Shown piece after piece: positions 22,595 to 35,215 of a stretch of DNA of 64,000 nt (its first letter is position 1; the number at the start of each line of letters is the position of its first letter). The DNA lies in contig NW_025336479.1 in the NCBI RefSeq assembly GCF_004798865.1, positions 4,370,494 to 4,434,493 on the forward strand, in the 5' to 3' direction. Under the pieces are notes generated by a model. It saw only the letters and a list, made by a program, of their open reading frames with translations, was not told the DNA's origin and did no database searches. Source of the stretch: Varanus komodoensis. Lineage: Eukaryota > Chordata > Lepidosauria > Squamata > Varanidae. A program made the position numbers and the translations under genes.

Positions 22595-22788
22595 TGTGAG
22601 GAAGACAAGGCAGCCTCCATAGCTCCATTTTACTCTCACAAGCACAACCCTATGAAGTAGGTTGGGCTGAGAGCCTACGACTGGCCCAAAGTCACTCTGT
22701 GAGATTCATGGCCAAGTGAAGACTAGAACCCAGATCTCCTGAGTCCTGATGCAACCCTAAGCACAACATCACACTGGATCTTTAGTTC
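22595..22788 (-). repeat. tRNA-derived SINE, family A
   Basis: The plus strand shows tatgaagtaggttgggctg, gactggcccaaagtcactc, agactagaacccagatctc and acaacatcacactggatc, the antisense order of family A. Confidence 0.8.
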
Positions 22789-22879
22789 AGATGTCTTCAT
22801 CTGCACCTGCAAGAAATCCTAGCTTCTGTCATCTATCTTCCTTGCTCCTTTATCCAAATCATCTCTCAATGGATCGATC

Positions 22880-22905
22880 AATTGATTGATTGATTGATTG
22901 ATTGC
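22880..22905 (+). repeat. (ATTG)n microsatellite
   Basis: About six ATTG units in a row, next to unassigned sequence. Confidence 0.85.
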
Positions 22906-22929
22906 TCCCCCAAGGAAGATGGTATCCAA

Positions 22930-24620
22930 GGCACCTTAACATCATAAATGAAATTTAATTTCAACAATAATACAGTGAATCTGTTTCTTGAGCTTTGTAA
23001 ATTGAATCCACTTGCCTCACCTATAGTCTCTACACTCAAAGACAAACAAGAGGCTCATCTGCACATTCCCCTTTGGAGAAATCCACAATCACTACTCCCC
23101 AGGTTTTGCCAACAACAGAGATCCAAGTCAGGTAAGACACTTGTACTTTTTCTACGGAGAAGCTTTTAAACCAAGATTGCAGGTAGCCTCACACCCCATA
23201 CACTTGAGATGTGAAAAGTAGAGCGAATAGAGATGCCTGGCCTATCAAGACCTTTTTTGATAGACTTAAATTTAGACTTAAACACTTGATTATAGATGCA
23301 TACATTTGCACAGCTGAAAGGAACCTGGGGTGGGGTGGGGTGGGGTGGGGGGTCACCTGGAGCAACTTCAAGCTGGATGCAAAGCTAGATACCGCTACAG
23401 CACCGCTAGCTGATGGCAGCTGGCCTGTAGAGAGGCAGTCTGATTTGCTCTCTTCCACCAGTGAGCAGGGCTTGCTCACACAACCAAAGGCAAGGCAAAC
23501 TAAGGTGCTCATTAGTCACAATAACTAACTGAGCAACAAGCTCTGAAAGAGAGCAAGAGATGGAAAGTAAGTAAAACTCTGGCTTTGTTAGAAGGTGTGA
23601 TAAGCCTCTGGGATAATGATCAGTGGGAATTCGAACAAATACACTGAGCAGCAAAGGCCTTCTTTGCTGAGATACTGAAGAGCCTAAAACAGTGAAAAGC
23701 CACTAATCAGCGAGCTATAAAAAATTCATATACACAGCCAGCCATACAAGGCAAAGATGCCATGCCGAGGGGATAGTGGCAATATCAGAAGTGAGGCAGA
23801 GATGCTTCACTGCACGGATCAGAGGAGCCATGAGCCTAAATGTGCCCACAAGGTAAATTCCTGCATAGGAGGAGCAACCTATTCATCACAAGCCCATCTG
23901 GACAGGTAACGCCACCTCCATTGTTGTCCCCACACTCTCAGTCTTCCTGTCCTGTAAGGTCAAGCAGAGGCAGCATTTCCATTTGTATTTAAAAAGTGAA
24001 TTAATGAATAAAGATAATGAACGTGTCATTTGTGTATCAACTGACTTTGCAGCTTCCAAGTGTGCACTGAATGGTCCAACACGCCTGTTTGTCATAATGC
24101 ATGTATCACAGCTGGTGTCTCATTTTACCCATGCAACATAGCCTGGCCTTTCCAAGGAGAAGATTCCTGATCACCACAATATTTTTTCTTGATAGCCAAG
24201 ATTGGGCTTGTTCTCACAGGCAGGTGCATCGCTTTACGTCACATGATGTGCAAATTAAATTCCCAGCAATTCACAGTTAAATATCTGAAGTGCTTTTATT
24301 GAAACGTCCTGTGCTATGAATCTTTGATGGCTTTTTCACACATGCAGATCATCACTTGAAGAATGGCTTCAGTAGAAAGAAGGTGGGTAGCATGAACTGC
24401 AGAAAGGTTTCTCTTCGGTCACTCAGTGGTGATGTTGCTCCAAAACTGGGTCATGGAATGATCTGGCAAACAGCCTGTTCTTTCAGCAAACCTCACTTGA
24501 TATACCTTGTAGAAAATGTGGCCTTCGCAAAGCTGGTTACACAGTGTAGGTTCTACGCATTGTTTAATATGGAGCAATTTAAAGATGAAGCTGTGTGGTG
24601 GGACAAAAGTAGTTATATGC
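22930..24620. other. Non-coding DNA with a G-quadruplex-type run
   Basis: Mostly unassigned. A (TGGGG)n run at 23327-23351 has at least four G4 tracts. The rest shows only short, non-protein-like open frames. Confidence 0.4.
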
Positions 24621-24835
24621 AGACCTTGGGTTATGAATGAATTCCGTCCCCCAGAAAATGGGAAATTGTCTTTAAGTCAAATTTGTATGTAGGCTGAATC
24701 ATGTGTAGTCCCTCCACATTCACAGGGATTAGGGGCACAGTACCCCCATGAAAGTGGAAAAAACATGAATACCTCTATCCCCCACCCCTCACCCAAATTC
24801 ACCAGGGCCTCCTCTTAGCAGCAAGGAAATGCCGG
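24620..24835. mobile_element. Possible Tigger-like DNA transposon remnant
   Basis: The stretch gtccctccacattcacaggg followed by ggggcacagtacccccatg resembles the terminal part of Tc1/mariner Tigger-type repeats, which carry 'gtccctcgg.attcgtgg...ggacccccgtgg'. Only this end is visible; no transposase sequence is seen. Confidence 0.35.
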
Positions 24836-24839
24836 AGAG

Positions 24840-26245
24840 ATTTCCCTCTCCAGATGGGTGGGGCAGGAAGGCTTGCTTTGGGGCCTCCTTCTCTCCTCTT
24901 TTGCTTCCTTTCTCTCTATGGTGACAATGATTTTCTGCAGTCATTTTTTAAATGAATAGGCTTTATGGCAGTTTGTGCTTGGTATGGATTGTTTGTGACT
25001 CAGACATTTGTAATTGAGGAATTGCCCATATTTGGACCTATGTATCTTTATAGGTTCAGTTCCTGTTGCTATGAATAGACACTGGAAACACCTTTTACTT
25101 TCACAGTTTACAAACAACCAGTCAGCAGAAAATGTAATTTTAACTTCCAACATGGATGAGTAAGGATTCACCCTTTTTAAATAATTTAAAGTGTTTTATC
25201 ATGAAACCTGAGAAAATGATATTACTTTCACATTGTCATACATATAAGGATTATAAGGATTAAAGGAGAAGATATTTTCAAACAAGGTAAACAAGTGAAT
25301 TTTCCAGACTGATTTCAAGTAACCACCCAATAATTTATCTGTAGGTTTCTACTACAAATGTTACTCCTTAAAAACATAGTGTGTAAATTAGATTTTTATA
25401 TGCCTTGTGGTGAACTAGTTTCTGTCTTCTGCTCTTCAAGGACAGAGGTATTGGACATTATTGTGTGGATGGCCTGAGGAGGGGAGTAATCTATGGCTTG
25501 TCTTGCTAATACATCAGGTGCACACAGAATAGATGAGATCCTTTGATCATTTTTTTAAAAAATTCTCAAGGCTGATGACATTGCCTGTTTTGAGGGGAAA
25601 TGGTTTGGTTTCCACCAGCTTTTATTAATGAACTTATGTACAGACTGCGGCAGGGGGTAGCTGAGAAGGGATCATGGATCAATTTGAAGAAGGGGACTCC
25701 TTTTTAAAATCCAATTTGAAATCCAATTGAATTTCCCTGGAACATGGGCAAGCCACAGATCCAAGCCTTGCTCCCATGGCTTCTTACTTTGTCAGAACCT
25801 GGCAAGGGTGGCTTGTTGGGGTGCCTTTTTGCCCACTCCAACAAGGTACCCTCACCTGGTCAGGTGGCACAATAAGCCTTCCCCAGTGAGGATATTGATA
25901 CAAATCATCTGGCGTGCAACTGACACGTGCAGGTTGGTTAACAAACCACAGAGGCCTTTGACCCCCCCCCCCCCGTCATTGTACAAACTGGGCCATCCTG
26001 TGGCAGATCACAGATGTGGTGTCCCACTTGCCACTGCAGGTAATGGGAATTGTCGGAAGCAGAAGTGATGGCTGCCTCCTCTTAAATTGCATCAGGATTG
26101 TTAAAGCAACATGTCTGGGCTCTGGGTTGTTAGATGGCAGTTCTAGGTCAAGGCAGGAAGTGCAGAAAGATGATCTAATTATTTTGTTTATTATTCCAGG
26201 AGATAAAAGTGCACAGTGGGAAAGGAGACAATCAGACTAGGAAAA
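24840..26245. other. Non-coding DNA, nothing recognised
   Basis: Includes a poly-C run at about 25963-25975. No supported exon or repeat. Confidence 0.4.
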
Positions 26246-26254
26246 AGACTGTAG

Positions 26255-26455
26255 GATCAGTATCAGCCTCGTATAACAGGAAGGCTTAACATTAGGAAAA
26301 ACTCGCTAACGGCCAAGTTGTGAGACAACTGAACCATCTGCCTGGGGAAATGTGGGCTCTCTGTCGGGCATGAGCTAGACTGAATTCCCGCACAGGAGAT
26401 GGGGTTCAGCTCAATGGCCTAAACGTCTTCTTCCACTTCTGTGATTCTCTGAGCC
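26255..26455 (+). repeat. CR1 LINE 3' UTR
   Basis: The plus strand contains ttaggaaaaactcgctaacg, tgcctggggaaatgtgggct and 'gctagactgaattcc', and ends in 'cttccacttctgtgattctct'. This is the 3' UTR of CR1 with its terminal GATTCT unit. Coding sequence is absent. Confidence 0.75.
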
Positions 26456-26459
26456 CTTG

Positions 26460-28310
26460 GACTGCTACCAAACACATTCTCACTCTCATTATCTTTTGTC
26501 ATTTGTGCACCACCAGATCTCCGGAGTCTTGATTCTGCACAGGATGGTATTAGTCTATGTAACAAAATCATGCTTTGAAGCAAAAGAAGGTATCCAGATT
26601 TAGGGTCAAACTGAAGAGGGTGGAGGATTTTCCACTTGCTCTATTTGTGCCGTATTCCCCTGGGTGCATCTACAGATGTAATCTACTAATGAAGAAAGAA
26701 AGACGTTGCTCTTTTTGTAACAGAATAACTAACCTCTCCTGCTGGTCAGGTCATGCCTGAGAACTTCAGGGAAAGAGCCAATTGCACGAAGAGATAGAAA
26801 ACAGCACTTCCAAACCCTCCTACTGATTGGCTGACAAGGAGGGAATGAGGTTCGCTTCCTATTTTTAGATGCTTTTGCAGCTGGCTCTTATGTCACAGAA
26901 CAAGTTGTGCAGGGACTAGGCTGCTGCGCTGGATGATGATTTCTGGCCAGTGCCAAATCTCAGGCCAAATGCCTGGCTTTCTACAATTAGTAGCACTGTG
27001 CAAAAGCACCGTTTTATACACTTCCACTCGAACAGAGTCACTGACGAAAATATATTTGCAAATCAATATTTAGGGAGGGCTGCTGAGAGCAGCATAGGAA
27101 GACTCCATTGCCATTGGCAACTTCTTTTCTGCTCGTAAGGAAATGGTTGGCTTTGCATGACGCCACTGCCAACTGGGAGCTGCTACCCACAGAGGTTGCC
27201 CTGTCACACCAAACCAGAGCAATAGCCCAGAGCTACTTGTTGATAGACAGCAAGGCACCCCAGCACCCAGCAGGCTCTTGCAGGTGCTGCACCCATGATG
27301 GGCTGCTGCGTCATCCACAGCTGGGTGACCAGCCCCACTGGGGGCATGGAGGATCCCTGGCAAGAGTGGCCAAACTGCCTTGCCATTCGTGCCAAGCGGT
27401 TTTCAGGGGATCGGCAGTGCCAGCTGCCCCCTTCTCCCAAGCCCCCTTCATTGGGCTCACTATGGCTTTTCTCCTTTAAATCCCCCCCCCCCCCGCCCCC
27501 AAGACTGCAGATGCTGGCTCTCAGGAGGGCTTTCCTGAGCCTCATTTTGACAGCTGCAGACAAAGTGCTCCAGAGTCACCCTAGAGGGACTGCAAGTGAT
27601 TGCCCAACATTTTAAAATGTGTTCCCTTTAATTTCAGTTCAGAAAACATTAAATTTTTGATCTTTGAAAACAGTTTTATAACATTTCCCTGCAATCGTGT
27701 GTGTGTGTGGGGGGGGGGGGCAAAGTGAAAGGGGGTGTTGCTGGCAAATTCAGCAGGTGTCAACTGGAGACATGACCCCACAGAGGCAGCCAGCAAGCTT
27801 ATTTTCCCCTTTGGTGACATCTGACAGCTGTCAAAAGCGAGAGTGATCTTAGCTCACAAATGGGGTGATGGCTCATTTATCCCCTTTGCAGCAAGTTCCT
27901 CAGACATTTTCTTTCTTTGGAGGAGAGAACTTATGTGTCCTGAGGGTGTCCTTACTTTTGTACTTCTTCCCAAGAGTCTACCATCCTGGGAACATAAAAA
28001 GAGTAAACCACCCCATTTGACTGACTTTGGTAGCTGTGGAACTTAAACAGGATTTACATAGAGCCTCTATACCAGTGTAGTTTCCCATCAAAAACAAAAT
28101 GAAAACAAAAAACAAACAAAACGAAACAAATTTTAACAGTTTGTAAAACCTCCCTATAGGTATGTATATATAGTGTCAAATTGAAAGGGCCTTAGGCACT
28201 GTTGTAAATAGAGAATTCTAAGATTGTCAAGGGGCTGTTATTGTCAGACACAGTTAACCAAAATACTAATGAAATCACTTGGATGCTTTAGTTCCAAGAT
28301 CTGTAGCCTG
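26460..28310. other. Non-coding DNA, nothing recognised
   Basis: Has poly-C at about 27481-27494 and a GT/poly-G run at about 27698-27720. No repeat family or exon could be supported. Confidence 0.4.
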
Positions 28311-28315
28311 GCTAA

Positions 28316-28512
28316 ACAGAGGTACCCAGGGAGCTGCCTGACACTGAGTGGACACCTTGCTCAGTACTGCCGACCCTGACTGGCAGCAGCTGTTCTCCAG
28401 GGTTACAGGCCATGTTCTTTCTTTCCTAGCCCTGCTTGGAGCTGCTGGGGATCAAACCTGGGAGTGTTGGCATACAAAGCAAGTGCTCTGTCATTGAACT
28501 GCCACCCTGCCT
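28316..28512 (-). repeat. tRNA-derived SINE, family B
   Basis: The minus strand reads ttcaatgacagagcacttgc (A-box region), cccaggtttgatccccagca (B-box region), gctgctgccagtcagggtc and ggcagtactgagcaaggtg. It is the clearest copy of family B in the window. Confidence 0.85.
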
Positions 28513-28514
28513 AT

Positions 28515-30035
28515 CCATCCTCCTGCTCACATGCAATTGGGCTGAATTAGGCAGGGTACCCCAGGCAAAGCATGAGGTAAATCACGGGTTACCAGCTGGG
28601 ACATGCTCCCCTCCCCTCTCTGAAATTCCATGCCCCCTTTCACCCACCCTGCTGTCAATGAGCACAGCTTTATATTAAAAGTACCCCGACGCAAACTGTA
28701 GTTAATGCAAACCAAGGTTGCACATCCCAGATTTTCTCATCTGGGGCTAGATTGCTTATCTAGGGAATTTACTGTCTGCACATACTCATGTGAAAAAGCC
28801 TGAGAGTGGAGATGACCATGAGGGGGAGGCTAAAATGTATTGAAATTGGCCAATGATATAACTTATGTAAACCAGTGCTGTCAAGACAGATGAGAAAGCC
28901 GGAGTCAATAGCAGAAGGTTACTCCAGTCCTTTGAACAGAACTTTAATCCAAAGCTGATGCATTCAGAATTCAGAACAAACGTTGTGAAAAATCAACAGG
29001 AGTTCAGCATCACTCAGTTAGATCTCTGAGCCTCATTGGCAGTGCCATTTCTCTTTATTTCCAATGCCTGGTAATGTGAACTGATGCTGCAAAGCCAATT
29101 CTAAACAAAACAGACTGTTTCTGACCTGTTATGCTAATTGCAGCACCCTTCTTCTACTTTGTTTCATGCAATTAACTCAAGAAGTGTGTACTGTTGCTCC
29201 CTCTTTCCTCTTCTTCACCCCTCAGACAGGAGCTGAGATGTTAAGAAGAGCAGCTTAGAATTTGGATAATATACACTACCACAAAAAATCCTCTTAAAAT
29301 ATTCCAAGGATTAGTTCATTATGCAATTGCACTCCTGGGGCTTAGTGACAGTCATACTTTGAAAGGCCTTGTGTGTCAAATCTAATCTGCGTGGCCCAAG
29401 AGTTTCCAGAGCAGAGTTCCTCTACTCCTGGCTGGACACACACACACACACAGAGTTCTCTTCTTTCTTTCCAAGCAAGTGTGGGAGCATGAAATGGCAA
29501 CCTAGGCTGCAGTTTCTCTAGCTAGGACTGGCCCAACTATTTTGCCATCCCCAAAGTACATTTTCCTCTTAGCCAGCTGAGGTTAGATCTTGCTGCCCCA
29601 TTCAAACACTAGTTTCTTCCTGCACCTCTTCCTGCCTCTACTCCTCAAGGCGCAGTCTGTAGCAAGTGACTTTACCTGATTCATGGATGGGCCAGAGTCA
29701 GGTAGGGATACTGGGGATACAGTGAAGAATGAAGGTAAAGATTGCGGAGGAAAGAGAAAGCAGAAGCAAGGCAGTCAAGAGGTGACCCAGGGCAAAACAC
29801 GGTCTTGGGATCCTTCATCCAGTTCCTGTCAAGCGTCTTGAAGTCCATGGAACATTGACATAAAAATAATTTAGTTCAATAGTTAATAAATAAATGAATC
29901 ATTAAAACTGGTAGACCAGTTAACTTACTTTCATTCTGGTAAACTTACTTAAATTCTGAAAAGAGATTTGCTTAGCAAGCTTGCTTTCTGCTGAGAACAT
30001 ACTAAGGTGATTAAGCCTTTGTCTTCTTGAACAGA
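28515..30035. other. Non-coding DNA, nothing recognised
   Basis: AT-rich with a short CA run at 29438-29452. Nothing supportable was found. Confidence 0.4.
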
Positions 30036-30041
30036 TGCTAA

Positions 30042-30166
30042 ACAGCCTTCCCCAGCCTGGGACACGCCAGGTGTTCTGGGATACAACCCCCAGCATGCCG
30101 TTGCTGGCTGCAGCAAGACAGGAGTCCAAGGCATGTGTAGGGCACCAAGTTGGGGAAGGCTGGTTT
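30042..30166. mobile_element. Palindromic MITE, same family as 14.7 kb
   Basis: The left arm ccttccccagcctgggacac is matched by the inverted right arm ggcaccaagttggggaagg; the inner arm reads gggatacaacccccagcatg. About 125 bp. Confidence 0.7.
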
Positions 30167-30169
30167 AGC

Positions 30170-32130
30170 CTGTCCTTCAGCAGGCTCAGTTTAGTAAAGC
30201 TATGCTGGTCTTCTAGTGCGATCAGTATGGAAGTACACTTGAGCATCTTTAGAGAAATGTATATTTGTATAAATAGATTTTCCAGACTTTGACAGAAATG
30301 TGGTTCAAGACATTTTTATCATGATTGGCACAGAGTTCCAAATCTAAAATAAAATAAGATACCGCTGAAACTCTTTGCATATGACCCCACAGTCCAAATC
30401 CATTGCAACATTCCCCACTGAGTAACTTTATCATGTGACACAAATTCAAATGAATATGTGCAGGGTGTTGGAAGTCCGCCCTCCAACTCAGGGCTGCTGC
30501 AGCTGCTGGCTGTCCCTTACAGTTTATGATCTTCAGCCAAAGAACTATTCCAGCTCATCTACTGGGAATAGGCTGAAGGGTGGTAGAGCCTCTTGCAGTG
30601 GGGACTGGGGAAAGATCTCCTCCCATCCCCCAATATACGATCTTCATTCAAGGAAGCGCTCCAGGTTCATGTGCAGGGGTTTCTGGGAATATGCTTCCTA
30701 TTTGATCCCATAAGCGCCTCGAAGGTACAAGACAATCATGCTTCCCTTCTGCCCTCTAACATTATGATTTGATGTGCGAGGCACCCAGGACTTTTTGCCC
30801 CCATTTACCCCATCTGTGCACCCCTAAGCAGAAGCAACAGAGGAAAGAGACTGGTGACTGGTGGATTTGCCTGAATGAAGGACAGCTAAATGTGGAAATG
30901 GGTGCCCACACCAAGACATGCAAAGGCTGGAGGGGGCTTCTACTGTGCTCAGGTAAATGTGCTCAGGCACACCCTTGCGGCGCTTGCTGTAATGAGGTGA
31001 AGGTCGGAATGGAGCAGGAACAGCCTGTTGTGGAGGCATGCTGTTCCTGTTCCACTTTTAGCCCGTGTGTGTTCAGGCTAATGCCTAAATATAGTGCTCT
31101 GGAGTAGTGAGAGTCAAGAGGGGAGGAACGCTCTCCCTGCGCTGACTTCCTTGCTTGCCAGGGTGGAGATGACATACTATTGGGAAAGATTCTGTCAAGG
31201 TGCACCCTTGATGCATTGTGACTTGCTTCTCATTAGGGTGCTCAAGGCAGCTGGGATTGTGACCAATGTCTCAGCAAAGTAATCCCGGTAGAAGGCTTTC
31301 TGCACATCCAAAAGGAAAAAAGAAAAGCTTTTCCTTACCTGCGCATAGAGCCAAGAGGAATAAGCCACCTCAAACTGAGTTGCTTGGAACAAGCAACCAG
31401 AAGCTGGTGGAAGTTATGCTGCTAAGTGAATAAAGGAGGTAATCCTAATCTAGCACCCCTTTAGCTATCAGGTTGGGAGCAAAGATCCTGCCTGCTGTTC
31501 TTCCAAGTCTCAGTGATGAGGAAGAGAGGTGGCAAGGGTCGCTTTCTTCCACACAGCTGTAGATCAGAGCGCACAACATGTGGCTGCTGGGCAGACATTC
31601 GCTTTCTGCTGGAAAGCGACATGACAGAAAACTAGAAGCAGAATACAAATACATCTCCAAATTCACTCGAATATGTTAGCCAACAGAGAAAAATGAGTTC
31701 ACTTGTAGATCAGGCATGCAACAATAATGCATACTGTTTTCCTTGCATGCAAGGAAGGAGATCTTTGCTCAGGGTGTCACACGCACTAATCGTATGTGAC
31801 AGATAAATTAAGGCATGCCGTTCCCTTGTTCTGTGGTAGCTCCAAATGGCTCTAACTGATCCTAGATCAGGCCCAAACAGGATTGCCCTAGGGCTAATTT
31901 CCATCACATGTTTATTTAATAACCACTAGTCAAAATAGTGCTTCGGTCCAGGAATCTGGGGAAGGAATCAGTCTGCTGAAAGGGATGTACCACTGGTGCA
32001 AGGGAGAAGTGGAAGCACACCCTCTTGGCAAAATGTGGAGCTGGGGCAGGGCATGTCCCATCCGAAATGGGAGCTGCCTCAGCCTGATTCCGCTTCTGCA
32101 GACCTACCCCCACTTGGCACCCACTGTATC
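30170..32130. other. Non-coding DNA, nothing recognised
   Basis: No supported exon or repeat. Several overlapping open frames around 30.8-31.2 kb lack splice or domain support. Confidence 0.4.
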
Positions 32131-32137
32131 CATGAGA

Positions 32138-32357
32138 AACCATGTGTGGTAGAGTGGCTGCAGTGCCAGACTGGGACTCAGGAGATCTGGGTTCTAGTCC
32201 TCACTCAGCCATGAGGCTCACTGTGTTGCCCTGGACCAGCCACAGACTCTTATTCTACCCCACAGGGTTGTTCTGTGGATAGCATTGAGGGGAGGACCAT
32301 AGGTTCCTTGCAAGAGGAAAAGAAGGCTGGGATGCAAATGTAACATACTATAATAAC
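32138..32357 (+). repeat. tRNA-derived SINE, family A
   Basis: The plus strand reads catgtgtggtagagtggctg, gatctgggttctagtcctca, gccatgaggctcactgtgtt and ccccacagggttgttctgtg, ending in gatgcaaatgtaacatac. Typical order, moderately diverged. Confidence 0.85.
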
Positions 32358-32359
32358 GG

Positions 32360-32985
32360 ACAGCTCGGCCTCTGCAGTTAGCGTGCTGGATGCAGCAGCC
32401 CAGCTGTGCAACAAGGGGAAGGCTGAGCGGCAGGCCTGACGCCAGGGGCATGGCCAGGAAGGGAAGAAGGCGGCCTACCCGGCACCGGCCCACCTGCCAC
32501 ATTCTGCATTTGGGCGCTTGTTTCCCCAAGCCTTTGTCTCCTTTGTGCATGCCCAGGGTAGCTTGTTAATCAGCCCACTCCTCCATGTTCTCATGTTCAG
32601 AGTCACTGCTCAACATCCCAGGCTTCCCAACTGCTGGAGCCATCCCTGCACCTGTGCCAGCTCCTGCTCTCTCCACTCTCGCCCGCCTAGCACAGAGCGA
32701 AGATGATCTGGGATGGCCTCACTTCTCTGTTGGAAGCACCTCACTGCCTGTGTAGCCGCAGCAGGTGTTCTCTCCAGGCAGGCTGGTGTGAAGAGAGCCT
32801 CCAGTGCTGGGAGCAGTATGGCTCTGTATACCACTTGCTGGGAGGGAGTATTGTCCTCCTGGCCCCCTTCGGAGCTGCCGTGGCCATTTGTGGGACGAGA
32901 ATGGCAGGGCTCTCAGGTCAGATCCACCAGGGCTCTTCTGATGTTCTGTGCCTCTACATATGCTCAACTGGTCTATTTGTAAATA
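32360..32985. other. Non-coding DNA, nothing recognised
   Basis: GC-richer than its surroundings with long overlapping open frames on both strands, but no splice or domain support. Confidence 0.35.
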
Positions 32986-32989
32986 AACC

Positions 32990-34450
32990 AGATCTTGCAA
33001 AACTGTGATGTCTCCAGTAATTAGTCTTCCAAGGGAAAATCAAGGTCCAAATTGTTCTGCTCTCTGGAAATTCTCCTGGCTCAGGGAAGTGGGCAGCACA
33101 TAACATGAGAAATTGTTGCAAAGAGTCTAATTTCTCAGACACTTTTCTCATTCATGCAGGGAGCTGCCCACAACAGGAGCAGAATGTGAGCGGCTGTACA
33201 ATGCAGTATTTCCTAAATTACAGACACCCTTGAATTGTGTCGCCTCTGCTAGTTACTTAGCATGTCTGTATCATTGTGCTGGGATTATCCAGTTTGCAGG
33301 CAAATATCATGGGCTATAATGTAAGGCATTGTCACCTGAAAGCTCTCATACATCTTTAAACCAACCTGTCGAGGAACAAGGGGGGAAATTGCCAGCAGAG
33401 TGTTGCTAGGAGAAGTAGTGCTCTGACTGTGAGGGGCATTTATTATTATTTATTAATTGCTGAGCAAGGATAGCACATGCAGCAGCAATGGCATTATTTT
33501 GCTGATTAATTGTTGCAAGGTGATCCTTTGCTATTGTAGTGTTAGCAACACACACTTATACTTCCTGCATGGAAGACTGGCAGAAAATAATAGACCAGGC
33601 ACTTGCACAATTAATGTAATGAGAGTAATTAATTTGAAAATAATACCCAAGGGTTAAGGATTTTTGAAAAAAAAAGGAGAGAAAAGAAATAGAAGCGAAA
33701 GCAGAGCTTTAGTGCCCCACAGGAATTAGCATTATTGTGGCTTTGATTGTTGCATTCATGCGATAATATTCACTGAAGCACATCTCTCCTGGCAGAAGCT
33801 CTTTACCCCCTTCTTCCTCCTCCACAATAGATACGGATACTGCCGTTCAAAAGGCAACATTTGTTCGCAAGGTATGTCAGGGCTGACCCCGATGATCAGC
33901 TTGGCTTTTTGCAGTCGCAAAACAGGAGGTGCAAGTCGCCGTCCCTGCGGATCAGTATTCCTACAACAATCACAGCAGCTGGCTGGGAGAAACAATGGGG
34001 CATGTGATGCCAGACAAACAGCTGCATGCAGCGTTGCCCAGATTTTGTGGGTGGGGTGTAGGTTGTGAATAAAATGCTTGTGGATAGAGATGTAGTAAAA
34101 CTTTTCTCAAGTGTTAATGGGCCAATAAATCCCCAACCCCTTTCCATGAAGATTTTAATTCCTCCGTTTTCCTGCCAACATGAAATGAAATCAAAGCATG
34201 TGTCAAGGGCTCCATTGTTTGTTTTTACGTGGGCTGCTTGGGGAGCCTGCGACGCTGGGCAAGACAAGAGCACCTTAAACAAACAAGCGGATTTGTTCAC
34301 GGCCATCCCTTGTTCTGTCCTGTCTCTGTGGTTGTTCTCCTTGCTTTTTCCTTCCTCCTCCTCCTCCTCCTCCTCAATTGTCTCCCTCATTGCTGAATTC
34401 ATATTGCGAGCTTCTTACAGCAGGAATCTTTCAATACTGTCATAAATTAC
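32990..34450. promoter_or_regulatory. Candidate cluster of conserved non-coding elements
   Basis: Nearly 1.5 kb without a recognisable repeat, except a short TCC run at 34355-34373. Dense homeodomain cores (tgattaattgttgc at about 33502, ggaattagcattattg at about 33722) and a TCF/SOX-like ctttgattgttgc lie between them. A bicoid-type gggattatcc lies at about 33283. The minus-strand open frame at 34402-33896 (168 codons) starts in the TCC run and resembles no protein; it probably reflects low stop density. Inference from composition and repeat scarcity. Confidence 0.4.
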
Positions 34451-34486
34451 TGTGTACGCTGCCAGTGCTGTATAAAGAATAGTTCC

Positions 34487-34505
34487 AGCAGCAGCAGCAG
34501 CAGCA
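34487..34505 (+). repeat. Short (AGC)n repeat
   Basis: Six AGC units next to an ACC run. Short, probably stable. Confidence 0.8.
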
Positions 34506-34601
34506 CCACCATCTATCTGCATCCTTCGGACTTCATACCCCTGTGCCTACAATACAGTGCACGGGGCGTCCCTCCCTCCCTTCTAAGTTCTCAAACAGCC
34601 T

Positions 34602-34716
34602 CTCCCAATCTGGTGCCCTCCAGATGTGCTGGACAGCAACTCCCACAGCCCTGCCAGCATGCGAATCATGTGAGGCCCAGTCCAACACATCTGGTCTGGG
34701 GTTAGGGGAGACTGGC
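34602..34716. mobile_element. Palindromic MITE, same family as 14.7 kb
   Basis: The left arm cctctcccaatctggtgccc is matched by tctggtctggggttaggggag; the inner arms are tgtgctggacagcaactccc and cagtccaacacatctgg. Confidence 0.65.
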
Positions 34717-34919
34717 CAAAGTGTAACCCCCCCACACACACACACCATTCCTTGCAGGCTTTCTAGATGTAAACACATTTATATTGTCATGCCTTCCTGC
34801 GGTTGCTTGAACAACCACCCACTCGTAACCATGATAAAAACGCTGCCTACCATATTAAGAAGCAGATACCCCTGGATGATTCTTCTCCTGTTGGACAAGG
34901 TCATGGAGACACAGTGAAA

Positions 34920-35215
34920 ACATAAAAATGCATTACGCATTCCCAGAGTGGTAAGCGGAAAGCAGACGCCTGGTTTTCATACGGCCTTGTAAACCATGCA
35001 AACTTTTGCAACACTTTATGGTAAGCTTGATGTGAGCTGGTATGATCTGAAAACACTGTGTGTGAATGATGCGTCATACTCATTTCTGCACCTGAGGCTG
35101 AGGAAATGGCCGCGTCGCTGCAGTCCTGCGCACGTGCACAGTCGCGGCGTGCACAGCAGTGCCAAGGTCTACCCAGTTTCCCCATGTATGAAGTGATCAG
35201 CCAAAAGGCTTCAAA
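34920..35215. promoter_or_regulatory. Possible conserved non-coding element
   Basis: Repeat-free, with an AP-1/CRE-type tgatgcgtcat at 35066-35076 and a CpG-containing patch at about 35108-35152. It sits between the larger clusters at 33-34.4 and 35.7-36.3 kb. Composition-based call. Confidence 0.3.

Noticed and set aside
33896-34402. 168-codon minus-strand frame
   Set aside because: Starts in a TCC repeat (poly-Glu), has no recognisable domain and lies in a block that looks regulatory.
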